From positions 91,856 through 155,855 of the forward strand of contig RQAP01000047.1 in assembly GCA_008671135.1 (NCBI GenBank): 64,000 nucleotides of DNA, written 5' to 3'. Positions 52,419 to 61,939 of the stretch are shown piece by piece. A program made the position numbers and the translations under genes. The notes under the pieces were generated by a model. That model was given only the letters and a program-made list of their open reading frames with translations, did not search any database and was not told the DNA's origin. How positions within the stretch are numbered: the stretch's first letter is position 1; each line of letters opens with the position of its first letter. This DNA comes from Collinsella aerofaciens. GTDB lineage: Bacteria > Actinomycetota > Coriobacteriia > Coriobacteriales > Coriobacteriaceae.

Positions 52419-53276
52419 TTAATTGCCAGACTCCCAAATATGACCATCACCAAAATCAATTAATAGAGGTAAGTGCGTATGGCGATCCTCGGGTGCCGGG
52501 ATACTCCTCCAGTCACCATACATTGTCGTAAGGTAGATCTCCGTGGATTTCGGAACGGGGTACGATCTGCCTTCAAACTTTGCCCGCGAAGTCGGAAGAA
52601 TATCATCAACTGAAATGGGAGCCATATTAGGCCACGCAAGCGTCAGGCACTCATCACCAATCTGTCCAACGTTATCATCGCCAACTGCGCTATCGAATTT
52701 ATTCTGATATCGACGAGGGTCCTTGCAACGCATCCTTTCAATACCATGAAGCAAGGCACAGCCAACCTTTTCTATTTCACCAAGCATACCCCTATGTGGA
52801 ACAGAGATACTACCGGAATGGTATAGATAGGAATGCCGTTGAGCGGAGGAAGCGGTTTTTATCTGTCGGGCACGCAATTTAGCATCAACATACAAATTAT
52901 CGTAAGGGAATATATCCACGAAAATACCCATCGCAGACCCGGCATCTCGTCCTTCTTGATTTTCAAACCTAGTTCCGTCCATGTAAACTTTCGAAAACAT
53001 AGCCGCATAAGAGTCTGTATTTTGTGAGTTATGAAGGGAAAAACCAGACTGAAGCTCCCTGGGCGCAAGTTCACAAAAACGCTCATAATCGGAACGCATC
53101 ATGCCGATATCAATGTCATCATCCCAAGGAATAAAACCACCATGTCGCATAGCCCCAAGGCAGGATCCCCCGTCGAGCCACCAATTAATATTGAATTTGA
53201 AGCATAATGACGCAATGGCATCCAAAATTTTAAGTTCAGCCGCCTGTAAGTGCAACAATGCCTCGGAATCATTCAT
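52419..53276 (-). CDS. licD: LicD family phosphotransferase
   Basis: A 285-residue LicD-type nucleotidyltransferase-fold protein. The hallmark is WWLDGGSCLGAMRHGGFIPW followed by DDDIDIGM, which holds the metal ligands; EDRHTHLPLLIDFGDG ends it. LicD proteins move phosphocholine or similar groups from CDP carriers to glycans. The LicA/LicC and LicB genes 6 kb away make choline the likely group. The start is uncertain (ATG 53276, with an in-frame ATG 27 bases upstream as an alternative) because no strong ribosome site is seen. Confidence 0.88.
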   Translation of the reverse strand: MNDSEALLHLQAAELKILDAIASLCFKFNINWWLDGGSCLGAMRHGGFIPWDDDIDIGMMRSDYERFCELAPRELQSGFSLHNSQNTDSYAAMFSKVYMDGTRFENQEGRDAGSAMGIFVDIFPYDNLYVDAKLRARQIKTASSAQRHSYLYHSGSISVPHRGMLGEIEKVGCALLHGIERMRCKDPRRYQNKFDSAVGDDNVGQIGDECLTLAWPNMAPISVDDILPTSRAKFEGRSYPVPKSTEIYLTTMYGDWRSIPAPEDRHTHLPLLIDFGDGHIWESGN

Positions 53277-53295
53277 CTTAGAAAACCCATTCCAA

Positions 53296-54534
53296 CTAAT
53301 CATCTTGAGTGCCAGCAGTGCTCTTGCGAATAGATCTATAGAGAAAGCCAAGTAAGATTGTACAGGTCACAAAATAGCTAATAATAACTACATAGCTGGC
53401 ACCATTTAATCCCATTTGCGGAATCAAAACCCAAGACAAAGGGAACGAGACCAAACAACCGATGGCATTTCCAATAAAGCAACCAGACATATCACGAATA
53501 CTAATTAGAAGGTCACTTAAAAATGCTACTAATGCTGTAAAGGCAGAGCTAAATAGGCCTGCATAAATTAAATAATCATAGCGAGAAATTGTGCCTCCGA
53601 AAACCATGCGGAGCAAATCCTTCCCAAAGAAAACGAAAACGCCAGCACACACCGCAAACAAGGCAAACATAGACAAAGCAACGGTAAAAACAAGACGGAA
53701 AAACCCCGAAGCGTCTTTAGCCTCAAATCGTTCGGCAAAAGACCCCAGAAGAGGGGCATAAACATAGGAAGCACAAGCTTGAATGATCACGATCGGCGTA
53801 CAAACAGTCGCATAAATGCCAAGCGATGAGGAACCGTAACACTCCCCCAAAAACTGACGGGAATAGGTAACGACCACCGAACAGAGAGACATGCCAACGA
53901 CGGCGGGCAGGCATGAGAGAAATAAATGTTTACTAGTCGAAAGATTAAAAGAAGGCCTAACGTCCGTAAATCGAGATGAAATTTCATAGTCATAGATAAT
54001 CACAGGATAGGTGGCGATCACCATGCCAAACAATGCAATTTCTAGGCTATCGAAGTATCCCAATCCAATGATAAAGGCAACGAGAAATAGAGTAGCTCGA
54101 ATAATCATCGAGATACCACAGTAGTCCATCCTTTGATGCTGTTGATCAACCCCGTGCAAGACGTCAATAAAAACGTCTCCGGCTCGAAAGACAAGGTAGA
54201 GCGATATAGCAATATAACTATCTCTTGAACAAGTGAAGCACATATATATCAATGTAATTATAAGGCCCAAGGCGATGGTAACAATTCTAAAACCAACATA
54301 TTGCCTTGCCGACACCTTTTCATGAATGTCAGACACTTGGTATGATCTAATTCTAAATAGCCCAATTTGCGAAAAAATATTTGACACCGACATTGCCACT
54401 GCAAGCACTCCGGCAGCTCCGTAGGTACTAGAAAGCCTCGCTACAGCAACGGTTATAAGCCATTGGCAAGCTGAATAGTATAAAGAACCGATAGAGTTCC
54501 ATAGCATGTTTGACCTAAGTGACTTTTCTTTCAA
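53296..54534 (-). CDS. Polysaccharide flippase (Wzx/RfbX type)
   Basis: 412 residues with about twelve hydrophobic segments of the MOP/PST superfamily (NMLWNSIGSLYYSACQWLI near the start). It would flip the lipid-linked repeat unit across the membrane, implying a Wzx-type route distinct from the ABC exporter at 37-39 kb. No Wzy polymerase is clearly recognised in the window. It lies 178 bases from the L,D-transpeptidase gene. Confidence 0.88.
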   Translation of the reverse strand: MKEKSLRSNMLWNSIGSLYYSACQWLITVAVARLSSTYGAAGVLAVAMSVSNIFSQIGLFRIRSYQVSDIHEKVSARQYVGFRIVTIALGLIITLIYMCFTCSRDSYIAISLYLVFRAGDVFIDVLHGVDQQHQRMDYCGISMIIRATLFLVAFIIGLGYFDSLEIALFGMVIATYPVIIYDYEISSRFTDVRPSFNLSTSKHLFLSCLPAVVGMSLCSVVVTYSRQFLGECYGSSSLGIYATVCTPIVIIQACASYVYAPLLGSFAERFEAKDASGFFRLVFTVALSMFALFAVCAGVFVFFGKDLLRMVFGGTISRYDYLIYAGLFSSAFTALVAFLSDLLISIRDMSGCFIGNAIGCLVSFPLSWVLIPQMGLNGASYVVIISYFVTCTILLGFLYRSIRKSTAGTQDD

Positions 54535-54712
54535 GTGATCCTCTTACCCAAATTAACAACGCGCACCATTGAGACACATTGTATTTACTCTAGACAAAAT
54601 AATATCTATAGTCCAAAGCAACAAACAATCGCGTAAATGCCGCGTATCAAATGTATCATTAGTTACCCTATCGACATAAATACCCTTTTATCAATCTAAT
54701 TAATACTCTTTG

Positions 54713-56782
54713 TTAATACGTAACAACCTTTGTTCCATAAGGAATATTATCGTAAATCCATTTTGCGTTCTGAATCTCAAGACGCACGCATCCGGCAGAG
54801 GATGGGACCCCCATTGTGGGATCCATCACGCGATTGCTGTTAACATAGTAGGGTGAGGAATGGAATAGGTAATCACCATAGAACTGCGTGTAGTAATAGC
54901 AAGTATATCCATGCCCAAAGGAGTATCCCTTACCGTAGACTTGATACTCCCCTATCACCGTAGGTGTGCTGGCTTTACCCGTCGAGCATACATATCGACG
55001 GTTTAAGGACCAATTATTCCATGACCCAGTGTAAACACTCGTAACGCAACGTGACGTATCGACAAGTATCAGCCAATTTGTATTGCTTGAATAACTTTGA
55101 GCCCTAGCATCCATGTAGTCTGACACCCACGCGCCGTTGGTCATGAAGTAATTCCAGGATCCGTCCACAACGCGCCAGCCAGTAGCCATGGCGCCACTAG
55201 CGTCAAGCCAATACCAGGTACCCCCCAGGTTAAGCCACCCTGTTTGCATATAACCAGACGAATTCAAGTAATACCAAGATCCGTTAACGGCAACCCAGCC
55301 GGTTTTCATAACGTAGGTAGATGGGTCCAAATAGAACCAGGAGCCATCCTTGTACAGCCAGCCAGATCGTGCATAGCCAGCGGTCTCATCAAAGAAGTAC
55401 CATTTTCCGTTAACGCTCTTCCATCCAACGCAGGGGGAGCCATCGGTTGGATCAGCATAGAACTTACAGCCTCCAAGCATCACAAACCCGTGAGCTTCGA
55501 TCAATTCGCCATCGCCGTTTGATGCAAACAGTTTTCCATTACGCAATGCTCCACACAATGAGCAATCAGAACCAGCAAAAGCCTTAGATGGCTCATCCTG
55601 AACCGAGTCCTGGACATCTACCCATTCACGACAAGCAACAGCGCCTGAAGCTTTTGCGTAATAGCTTTTCCCATTTACAGAAAAATGACCAAGCAGCATT
55701 TTACCGTCGGCGGCAGGATCGAGATAATAGTATTGACTACCGTCCTTCAGCCATCCAGTCTTTATAATGCCCGACGCATGAGAAGGCTCAGCGTAATACC
55801 AGTCTCCATCGCTCATAAACCAGCCGAGTGACAGCGCTCCCGTTGAAGAAAAATGATACCGATTGGATCCGATGGCAAAAAAGCCGGTAACCATTCTATT
55901 GTTATTTGCGACATCGAGCCAATACCAAGCGCCGTTCACCGAACGCCAGCCCGATGCAAGTGCGCCGGAACCGTCAGCGTAATACCAGTCCGTCCCATCA
56001 AACGCCCAACCAACAGCCATTGCGCCGGAATCCAATAAATAATAACGAGACGAACCAACAGAAACGATTCCTCTAGACATAACACCATCATTGGCGGGAT
56101 CAAGCCAATACCAGTTATTGCCAGTTTGAAACCAGCCGGTTAAGACTTCACCATTGCTACCCCAATACCATAAACCGTTATCAAGGCACCATCCATTAAT
56201 CAGTCCATAGGTTCCAAGAAGATAAGGGTGCCCATCAATAACACGTCGACCAGTAGCCATAGAACAGCTGTTAAGGGAGTCAAACCAGTACCATTGGTCT
56301 CCAATAAACTGCCAGCCACTTGCCAAAGCGCCTGACGGACCCGCGTAATACCACTTATTTTCAGTAAAAATCCAGCCGCATCTCATTGCACCGTCACGAG
56401 CGGGGTCCAAGTAGTACAACGAGTCGTCAATATTCTGCATTCCGGTCAAACGACAGCCATCTAGATAGTAATACCAGGACAAACCGCTCCATTGCCATCC
56501 AGATAGTTGTTCTGTAGTCGACGGGTCATGGCTTTCGACAACCTGTAGACTCGAATCTTCCGTTGTTTTGCCGGCACAATCGCTGGAATCTTGAGAGCAA
56601 CCGCCACCGACAAATGCTCCCGGCCCTCCTGTCGAGTCGCGCTCTACGACACCGTTATCCGCCCCCCCTTCCACGGCATAAGCAGTGCAAGAAAATGCGG
56701 GGGCCGTAACTGAGAGTAAGGCGGAAAATAGCATCAAGCCAATTACTCGCCAGCAAACTCGATGATCAATCCGAGCATTCAT
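54713..56782 (-). CDS. Choline-binding-type repeat protein with L,D-transpeptidase domain
   Basis: A 689-residue secreted protein. A signal peptide (about residues 1-35, VIGLMLFSALLSVTAPAFS) is followed by about twenty 20-residue aromatic repeats such as GWVAVNGSWYYLNSSGYMQT, the pattern of choline-binding modules. A non-repeat insert with CSLCG lies near residue 400. The C-terminal domain (from about 565) is YkuD-like: HSSPYY and the catalytic SSAGCVRLE. It could form 3-3 peptidoglycan links or attach proteins. It lies 42 bases after the NlpC/P60 gene and is probably co-transcribed. Confidence 0.92.
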   Translation of the reverse strand: MNARIDHRVCWRVIGLMLFSALLSVTAPAFSCTAYAVEGGADNGVVERDSTGGPGAFVGGGCSQDSSDCAGKTTEDSSLQVVESHDPSTTEQLSGWQWSGLSWYYYLDGCRLTGMQNIDDSLYYLDPARDGAMRCGWIFTENKWYYAGPSGALASGWQFIGDQWYWFDSLNSCSMATGRRVIDGHPYLLGTYGLINGWCLDNGLWYWGSNGEVLTGWFQTGNNWYWLDPANDGVMSRGIVSVGSSRYYLLDSGAMAVGWAFDGTDWYYADGSGALASGWRSVNGAWYWLDVANNNRMVTGFFAIGSNRYHFSSTGALSLGWFMSDGDWYYAEPSHASGIIKTGWLKDGSQYYYLDPAADGKMLLGHFSVNGKSYYAKASGAVACREWVDVQDSVQDEPSKAFAGSDCSLCGALRNGKLFASNGDGELIEAHGFVMLGGCKFYADPTDGSPCVGWKSVNGKWYFFDETAGYARSGWLYKDGSWFYLDPSTYVMKTGWVAVNGSWYYLNSSGYMQTGWLNLGGTWYWLDASGAMATGWRVVDGSWNYFMTNGAWVSDYMDARAQSYSSNTNWLILVDTSRCVTSVYTGSWNNWSLNRRYVCSTGKASTPTVIGEYQVYGKGYSFGHGYTCYYYTQFYGDYLFHSSPYYVNSNRVMDPTMGVPSSAGCVRLEIQNAKWIYDNIPYGTKVVTY

Positions 56783-56824
56783 TTCAGGCCCCCAACCGGT
56801 ACCGACTGTCTTGCAGGGAATCTA

Positions 56825-58996
56825 TTAAATAAACGGACGAGCTGCGCCGATTACATTTCCCCTTGCGCTAATAGGATGAATTCCGACACCTTGATGAGGC
56901 CAGGAATCAATCATCAAGCCGCCGCCAAGTGCAATTGCAATATGACCGCGGTAATAAATCACATCGCCGCGTTGAATCGAGCTCGTGCTCACGGGCATAA
57001 AGATATTGCTTCGATACCAATTCATGGAATTATAGGTTTGGCTTGGATCCCAGCGATGGTTATAAGGGTTGTAAACACCCATATCCATGCCAGTAGCATA
57101 AAGGCACTGCAAGACAAAACCAGAGCAATCAACAGCTCCACCGGGAGCGGTAGACCAAGGCTCAATATATTGCGTACCAATATACTCATAGGCGCGCTGG
57201 ATAAAGGCGTTCACGCAATCTTCCCGCGTTGCTTCGACAGAAATGCGAGAAGGGGTCACATAGGTAAAGTATCCAGTGCAATAGCTAGGCAGCCGAACAG
57301 TCCAAGAACTGACCTGAGGATACTGAGATGGATTTTGCCAGCCAACTTTGTCGCACTGACCATCGCTCCAGAAAACTCGACGAACGCCATCGATGGTTCT
57401 TGCGCCCGTCGCCATAGCACCGCTGCCGTCTAGCCAATACCACTTACCCGAATCTTTAAGCCAGCCAACATGCATGCTGCCATTGGACTCAAGGTAATAC
57501 CATGTTCCATTCAGGCATTTCCAACCAGTTGCCATTTTTCCGTCAGCGTTTAGGTAATACCATGAACCACCAGTAAAAACCCATCCGGTCTTCATCACGC
57601 CAGAATTGGCATCAAGCCAATACCAATCGCCGTCAATCTGCAGCCATCCAAGATGAATGGCACCCGTTCCGGGCTCAGCGTAAAACCTTAGATTTGCGAC
57701 ATTAACCCAGCCGGACGCAACCTGCCAACCATCAGCTCCAGCGGTTTTTAGAATAGCGCCGTTTTCGCGAATCACATCCTTGCAAAGATATCCATTATCA
57801 TCGGCATATCTTTCAACGCCATCATTAACGGTAACCCAGCTTGAAACCACAAGCCTACCGCTCTGGTTTGCAAAACAATCGTTGCCGCTCACCTCAAATA
57901 AGCCCGTTTTCATGAGATGGCTAACAGGGTCCAGGTAATACCAGCTCGCGCCCTCTTTATACCAGTCAGAAACAAGCGCACCAGATTGAGAGGCTAGATA
58001 CCAGCCGTCCTCGGACTGAGCCCAGCCAACAGCCATAGCCCCATTAGAGTTCAAATAATATGCTGCGCTACCAAGGTCTAAATATCCAACGGACATTTTA
58101 CCGTCGGAAGCTGGGTCGAGATAATACCAAGCGCCGTTAACGAGTTTCCAGCCAGTGGCCGCAATACCGTTAGAGCAGTAATACCAATCTGCTCCGTCTT
58201 TGTACCATCCATTTGCGAGGCCATAGTCACCAAAAATGTAGGTTCTTCCATTAATCTTTTGACGACCCTTAAACATGATGAACGTCTGTGGGTCAAAATA
58301 ATAGCGAGCCCCACCTATCGTTTGCCATGACGAAGCAAGGGCACCCGATGAATAAGCCCAGTACCAATTCCCGTCAACGAGAATCCAGCCGGTTTTCATA
58401 GCACCAGTGGCATCTAAATAGTATTTCCCGCTCCCGAGGTCGACAAAACCAACCTGCATTATATGGGTGGCAGGATCCAGGTAATACCATGTGCCATTTT
58501 GGTAAAACCAACCAGCAGCTAAATCGCCTCCAGCATTGGCATAAAACCAATTTCCATCTGAGTTACGTAGCCAGCAGTTCTGATATAGCGCGCCAAAAGG
58601 CGTTGCGGCATTGCCGTCATTCGCATAAAACGAAGCAGTCGATCCGCCAGCATCGGTCACATTGAAATAACCTGTCTGCATTGCACCATCATTGGCTGGA
58701 TCAAGCCAATACCAATAGCCCCCGCTTTGCAGCCAGCCAGTTTGGTGTTTACCGTTTTTTCCGTAATACCAAACTCCAGACGACTCGTCTCGTTGCCAGC
58801 CATCTTTTATGACGGAAGAATTATCAGGTTGCAAATCATCGGAAACCACAGAAGAAAAATCCGCTTTTGACTCAATACTCTGAGCCTCAACGGAATCCTG
58901 TGCAAACGCGACATTCGCACTCAGGGGCAAGCAGCAAGCAGTGATTAATGACGCAGCAGCACAAACAAGCGTGGCCTTCTTTTCGAATCGATACAT
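56825..58996 (-). CDS. Choline-binding-type repeat protein with NlpC/P60 hydrolase domain
   Basis: 723 residues from ATG 58996 (GGGAGG six bases upstream). A signal peptide (FEKKATLVCAAASLITACC, then ANVAFA) is followed by about twenty-two aromatic repeats (for example GWVFTGGSWYYLNADGKMAT). The C-terminal 150 residues form an NlpC/P60 peptidase: nucleophile in VDCSGFVLQ, histidine in YYRGHIAIALGG. It would cut peptide stems in the wall while held by its repeats. It is divergent from the lic genes, sharing their upstream region. Confidence 0.93.
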   Translation of the reverse strand: MYRFEKKATLVCAAASLITACCLPLSANVAFAQDSVEAQSIESKADFSSVVSDDLQPDNSSVIKDGWQRDESSGVWYYGKNGKHQTGWLQSGGYWYWLDPANDGAMQTGYFNVTDAGGSTASFYANDGNAATPFGALYQNCWLRNSDGNWFYANAGGDLAAGWFYQNGTWYYLDPATHIMQVGFVDLGSGKYYLDATGAMKTGWILVDGNWYWAYSSGALASSWQTIGGARYYFDPQTFIMFKGRQKINGRTYIFGDYGLANGWYKDGADWYYCSNGIAATGWKLVNGAWYYLDPASDGKMSVGYLDLGSAAYYLNSNGAMAVGWAQSEDGWYLASQSGALVSDWYKEGASWYYLDPVSHLMKTGLFEVSGNDCFANQSGRLVVSSWVTVNDGVERYADDNGYLCKDVIRENGAILKTAGADGWQVASGWVNVANLRFYAEPGTGAIHLGWLQIDGDWYWLDANSGVMKTGWVFTGGSWYYLNADGKMATGWKCLNGTWYYLESNGSMHVGWLKDSGKWYWLDGSGAMATGARTIDGVRRVFWSDGQCDKVGWQNPSQYPQVSSWTVRLPSYCTGYFTYVTPSRISVEATREDCVNAFIQRAYEYIGTQYIEPWSTAPGGAVDCSGFVLQCLYATGMDMGVYNPYNHRWDPSQTYNSMNWYRSNIFMPVSTSSIQRGDVIYYRGHIAIALGGGLMIDSWPHQGVGIHPISARGNVIGAARPFI

Positions 58997-59094
58997 AAGC
59001 GACCCTCCCAGATATCTCATTTATTTATTTTAATCCACATTCTAGGATTGATTTTCGTTACTGTTTGTTCAGTCTATGTAGATAAATAAATTAA

Positions 59095-59113
59095 ATTGAA
59101 CATAACGTTCAAT
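59095..59113. promoter_or_regulatory. Perfect palindrome in the lic/repeat-protein divergent region
   Basis: ATTGAAC-ATAAC-GTTCAAT has perfect seven-base arms and a five-base spacer. It sits 49 bases before the winged-helix/LicC/LicA start and 99 bases before the NlpC/P60 gene. It fits a dimeric regulator's operator; the winged helix fused to LicC/LicA is one candidate ligand. Confidence 0.5.
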
Positions 59114-59161
59114 CATTCTATTCTTTCCCTAAGCAATGAACATCTTAATTGGAGGCCTGCA

Positions 59162-60934
59162 GTGGAACTGACCAAGCGTAACTTTACTGTTCTGTACGAA
59201 TACCTAAAGAACCCATATGCCAGCCAGCGAGAAGTTGCCGAGCGCACTGGTCTCTCACTTGGATCGGTAAACGCAGCAAATAAAGAGCTTACGAATGAAG
59301 GCCTTCTCGAATCGGACAGCCTAACCGACAGCGGTTACGAAGTACTTCACCCCTATAAGGTTGAAAACGCAGTGATATTGGCTGCGGGGCTTTCGAGCCG
59401 CTTTGCTCCCATTTCGTATGAAAAGCCCAAAGGCCTTTTAAAGGTACGTGGTGAGATTCTCATCGAACGTCAGATTAGGCAGCTGCAAGACGCAGGTATC
59501 AGCAATATCACCGTCGTTGTCGGCTATAAAAAAGAGTATTTCTTCTATCTCGAAAGCAAGTTCGGCGTTTCGATTGTCGTCAACAACGAATATGCATCCA
59601 AAAATAACCACGCATCGCTTATGTGCGTAAAAGAGCGGCTTGGCAACACCTATATTTGTTCAAGCGATGATTACCTTCTAAACAATCCGTTTGAAGCATA
59701 CGTTTGGAAAGCATTTTATTCTGCTCAATATGCTAAAGGCGCCACCAAAGAATGGTGCATTCAAACCGGAGCAATGGACAGAATCACCAATGTTACGATT
59801 GGCGGTTCCGATGCTTGGTATATGCTCGGACATGTCTACTTTGATAAAGCCTTCTCGCTTGCATTTAAGCAGATTCTCGAAATGGAATATAACAAGCCCG
59901 AAACAACGGACAAGCTTTGGGAAGATCTATATATCGAGCACATCAAGGAGCTCGATATGGTTATCAAGAAGTATCCTGAGGGCGAGATCAACGAATTCGA
60001 TTCTCTTGATGAACTGCGTGCCTTTGATCCGCATTTTATCGAAAACGTTGACTCCGATATTTTCGATAACATCGAGCAAGTGCTCGGCTGCTCCAAATCA
60101 GAGATTCACGACGTTTATCCCCTCAAACAAGGTCTTACGAATCTATCGTGCCACTTTAGAACCAATGACGGAGAGTACGTTTACCGCCATCCGGGAGTCG
60201 GGACCGAACTGCTTATTAACAGAAATGGAGAAGTAGCCGCACTTAAAAAGGCCAAGGAACTCGGCCTTGACGACACGTTCATTCATGAGGACCCAAAGCG
60301 TGGTTGGAAAATCTCGAAGTTTGTACCCAACGCAAAGCAGCCTGATCCGCATGATGCTGCCCAAATGAATCGAATGATGCAGATGTGTCGTTCGCTTCAC
60401 GAGAGTGGTGCAAATGTAGAAACCGAATTTGACTTCTACCTCGAAGCGAAGCGCTACGAATCACTTCTTCTGGAAAAAGGTCCCATCGACATTCCAGGCT
60501 ACAGGGAAATGGCCGCCGAAATCGATGAATTGGAGCGCTTTGTACAGGCCGATAATGCACCAAAATGCCTTTGCCACAATGACTTCTTTTACCTCAATTT
60601 CCTTATCGATGAGAACGACAAGTACTATCTCATTGACTGGGAATATGCTGGCATGAGCGATTACGCAAACGATTTTGGAACGTGCAGTGTCTGCTGCGAG
60701 CTTTCCGAAGATGAAGTCGACCGCGCGCTTGATGCATATTTTGGGCGCAAGGCAACAAACAACGAAGTTGCGCATAACTATGCGCACATTGCCCTTGCAG
60801 GATGGTGCTGGTACCTCTGGTCTCTTCTGAAAGAAGCCGAAGGTGACTTCGTGGGCGAGTGGCTCTATATCTACTTCAATTACGGTGCCAAATACCTTAA
60901 AAAGGCACTGGAGATCTATCGGAAAGGTGAGTAA
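59162..60934 (+). CDS. licCA: Winged-helix / phosphocholine cytidylyltransferase / choline kinase fusion
   Basis: 590 residues from GTG 59162 (GGAGG six bases upstream). Residues 1 to about 65 form a winged helix (REVAERTGLSLGSVNAANKE). The next part is a LicC-type nucleotidyltransferase (AVILAAGLSSRFAPISYEKP, then KGLLKV, and SSDDYLLNNPF). From about 330 it is a LicA-type choline kinase: CLCHNDFFYLNFLI and YYLIDWEYAGMSDYANDFG. It would turn choline into CDP-choline. Similar fusions occur in gut Firmicutes. Whether the winged helix binds DNA is unknown. It is followed two bases later by licB. Confidence 0.92.
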   Translation: MELTKRNFTVLYEYLKNPYASQREVAERTGLSLGSVNAANKELTNEGLLESDSLTDSGYEVLHPYKVENAVILAAGLSSRFAPISYEKPKGLLKVRGEILIERQIRQLQDAGISNITVVVGYKKEYFFYLESKFGVSIVVNNEYASKNNHASLMCVKERLGNTYICSSDDYLLNNPFEAYVWKAFYSAQYAKGATKEWCIQTGAMDRITNVTIGGSDAWYMLGHVYFDKAFSLAFKQILEMEYNKPETTDKLWEDLYIEHIKELDMVIKKYPEGEINEFDSLDELRAFDPHFIENVDSDIFDNIEQVLGCSKSEIHDVYPLKQGLTNLSCHFRTNDGEYVYRHPGVGTELLINRNGEVAALKKAKELGLDDTFIHEDPKRGWKISKFVPNAKQPDPHDAAQMNRMMQMCRSLHESGANVETEFDFYLEAKRYESLLLEKGPIDIPGYREMAAEIDELERFVQADNAPKCLCHNDFFYLNFLIDENDKYYLIDWEYAGMSDYANDFGTCSVCCELSEDEVDRALDAYFGRKATNNEVAHNYAHIALAGWCWYLWSLLKEAEGDFVGEWLYIYFNYGAKYLKKALEIYRKGE

Positions 60935-60936
60935 CG

Positions 60937-61878
60937 ATGCAATTCGGCTTTTTTAGCGGCCTTCTTTGGGGCCTTGATACAGTAATTCTTGGAATCGGTT
61001 TGGCGCTCGCGCCCTATATTGGATCGGCGGAAGCGCTTGCATGCGCCTCCATTGCGGGATCTTTTCTCCATGATGCCTTCTGTGCAATCTGGCTCTTTGG
61101 ATACATGGGAGTTCGAGGCAGATTAAAAGACACGCTCGCTGCACTTAAAACTCGTTCCGGCAAGGTCGTCATCGCCGGCGCACTGCTCGGAGGACCTATC
61201 GGAATGACCGGATACGTATTGGCGATTAATAATATCGGAGCGGCCTACACGGCAATTATCTCCGCCTTCTATCCCGCAGTCGGAGCATTCCTTTCGTTCG
61301 TGCTGCTGAAGGAGAAAATGGGCAAAGGTCAGATTCTTTCCCTTCTTGTTGCCCTTTGCGGCGTAATGACGATGGGCTATCTATCGGCCGGATCGAGCGA
61401 GATTGCAAATGCCCCTCTCGGCTTACTCGGCGCGGTGCTTGCCGTTATTGGATGGGGATCCGAAGCGGTGCTGTGCGCATGGGGAATGAAAGATGATGCC
61501 GTTGATGACGAAACGGCTTTGCAAATCCGTGAAACTACGAGTGCGCTTGTTTATGGAGTGCTCGTACTCCCTCTCTTCGGAGCATGGCATTTCACGCTGG
61601 GTGCTATCCCGAGCATGCCGACATTGATTATTGCACTCGCCGGACTCGCAGGAACTGCATCCTATCTGTTCTATTACAAGGGCATTGCGGCAATCGGAGC
61701 AGCGCGTGCGATGGCTCTGAATATATCCTATTCGGCATGGTCGGTGGTCTTTGGCCTGATCTTGCTTGGAACAATTCCCGACATGGCATCTGTAATCTGC
61801 TGCATTGTAATTGTATGCGGAACAGTTTTGGCAGCCAGTAACTGGGACGAACTATTTGGACGAAATAAGACGGCGTAG
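60937..61878 (+). CDS. licB: LicB-type choline permease (DMT/EamA family)
   Basis: 313 residues, ten membrane segments. The start FFSGLLWGLDTVILGIGLA and central IGMTGYVLAINNIGAAYTA match LicB-like choline transporters of the drug/metabolite transporter superfamily. Being directly downstream of the LicC/LicA fusion strongly supports choline as substrate, though other small molecules cannot be excluded from sequence alone. Confidence 0.88.
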   Translation: MQFGFFSGLLWGLDTVILGIGLALAPYIGSAEALACASIAGSFLHDAFCAIWLFGYMGVRGRLKDTLAALKTRSGKVVIAGALLGGPIGMTGYVLAINNIGAAYTAIISAFYPAVGAFLSFVLLKEKMGKGQILSLLVALCGVMTMGYLSAGSSEIANAPLGLLGAVLAVIGWGSEAVLCAWGMKDDAVDDETALQIRETTSALVYGVLVLPLFGAWHFTLGAIPSMPTLIIALAGLAGTASYLFYYKGIAAIGAARAMALNISYSAWSVVFGLILLGTIPDMASVICCIVIVCGTVLAASNWDELFGRNKTA

Positions 61879-61896
61879 CTTGATTAACAATGCAGT

Positions 61897-61930
61897 AAAA
61901 AAGGAGAGCTCGTCGAGCTCTCCTTTTTTA
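61897..61930. terminator. Bidirectional terminator between licB and the C39-like gene
   Basis: AAAAAAGGAGAGCTCG and CGAGCTCTCCTTTTTT pair perfectly around a single-base centre, between convergent genes, with A and T runs for both strands. Confidence 0.92.
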
Positions 61931-61939
61931 GCATTATGG

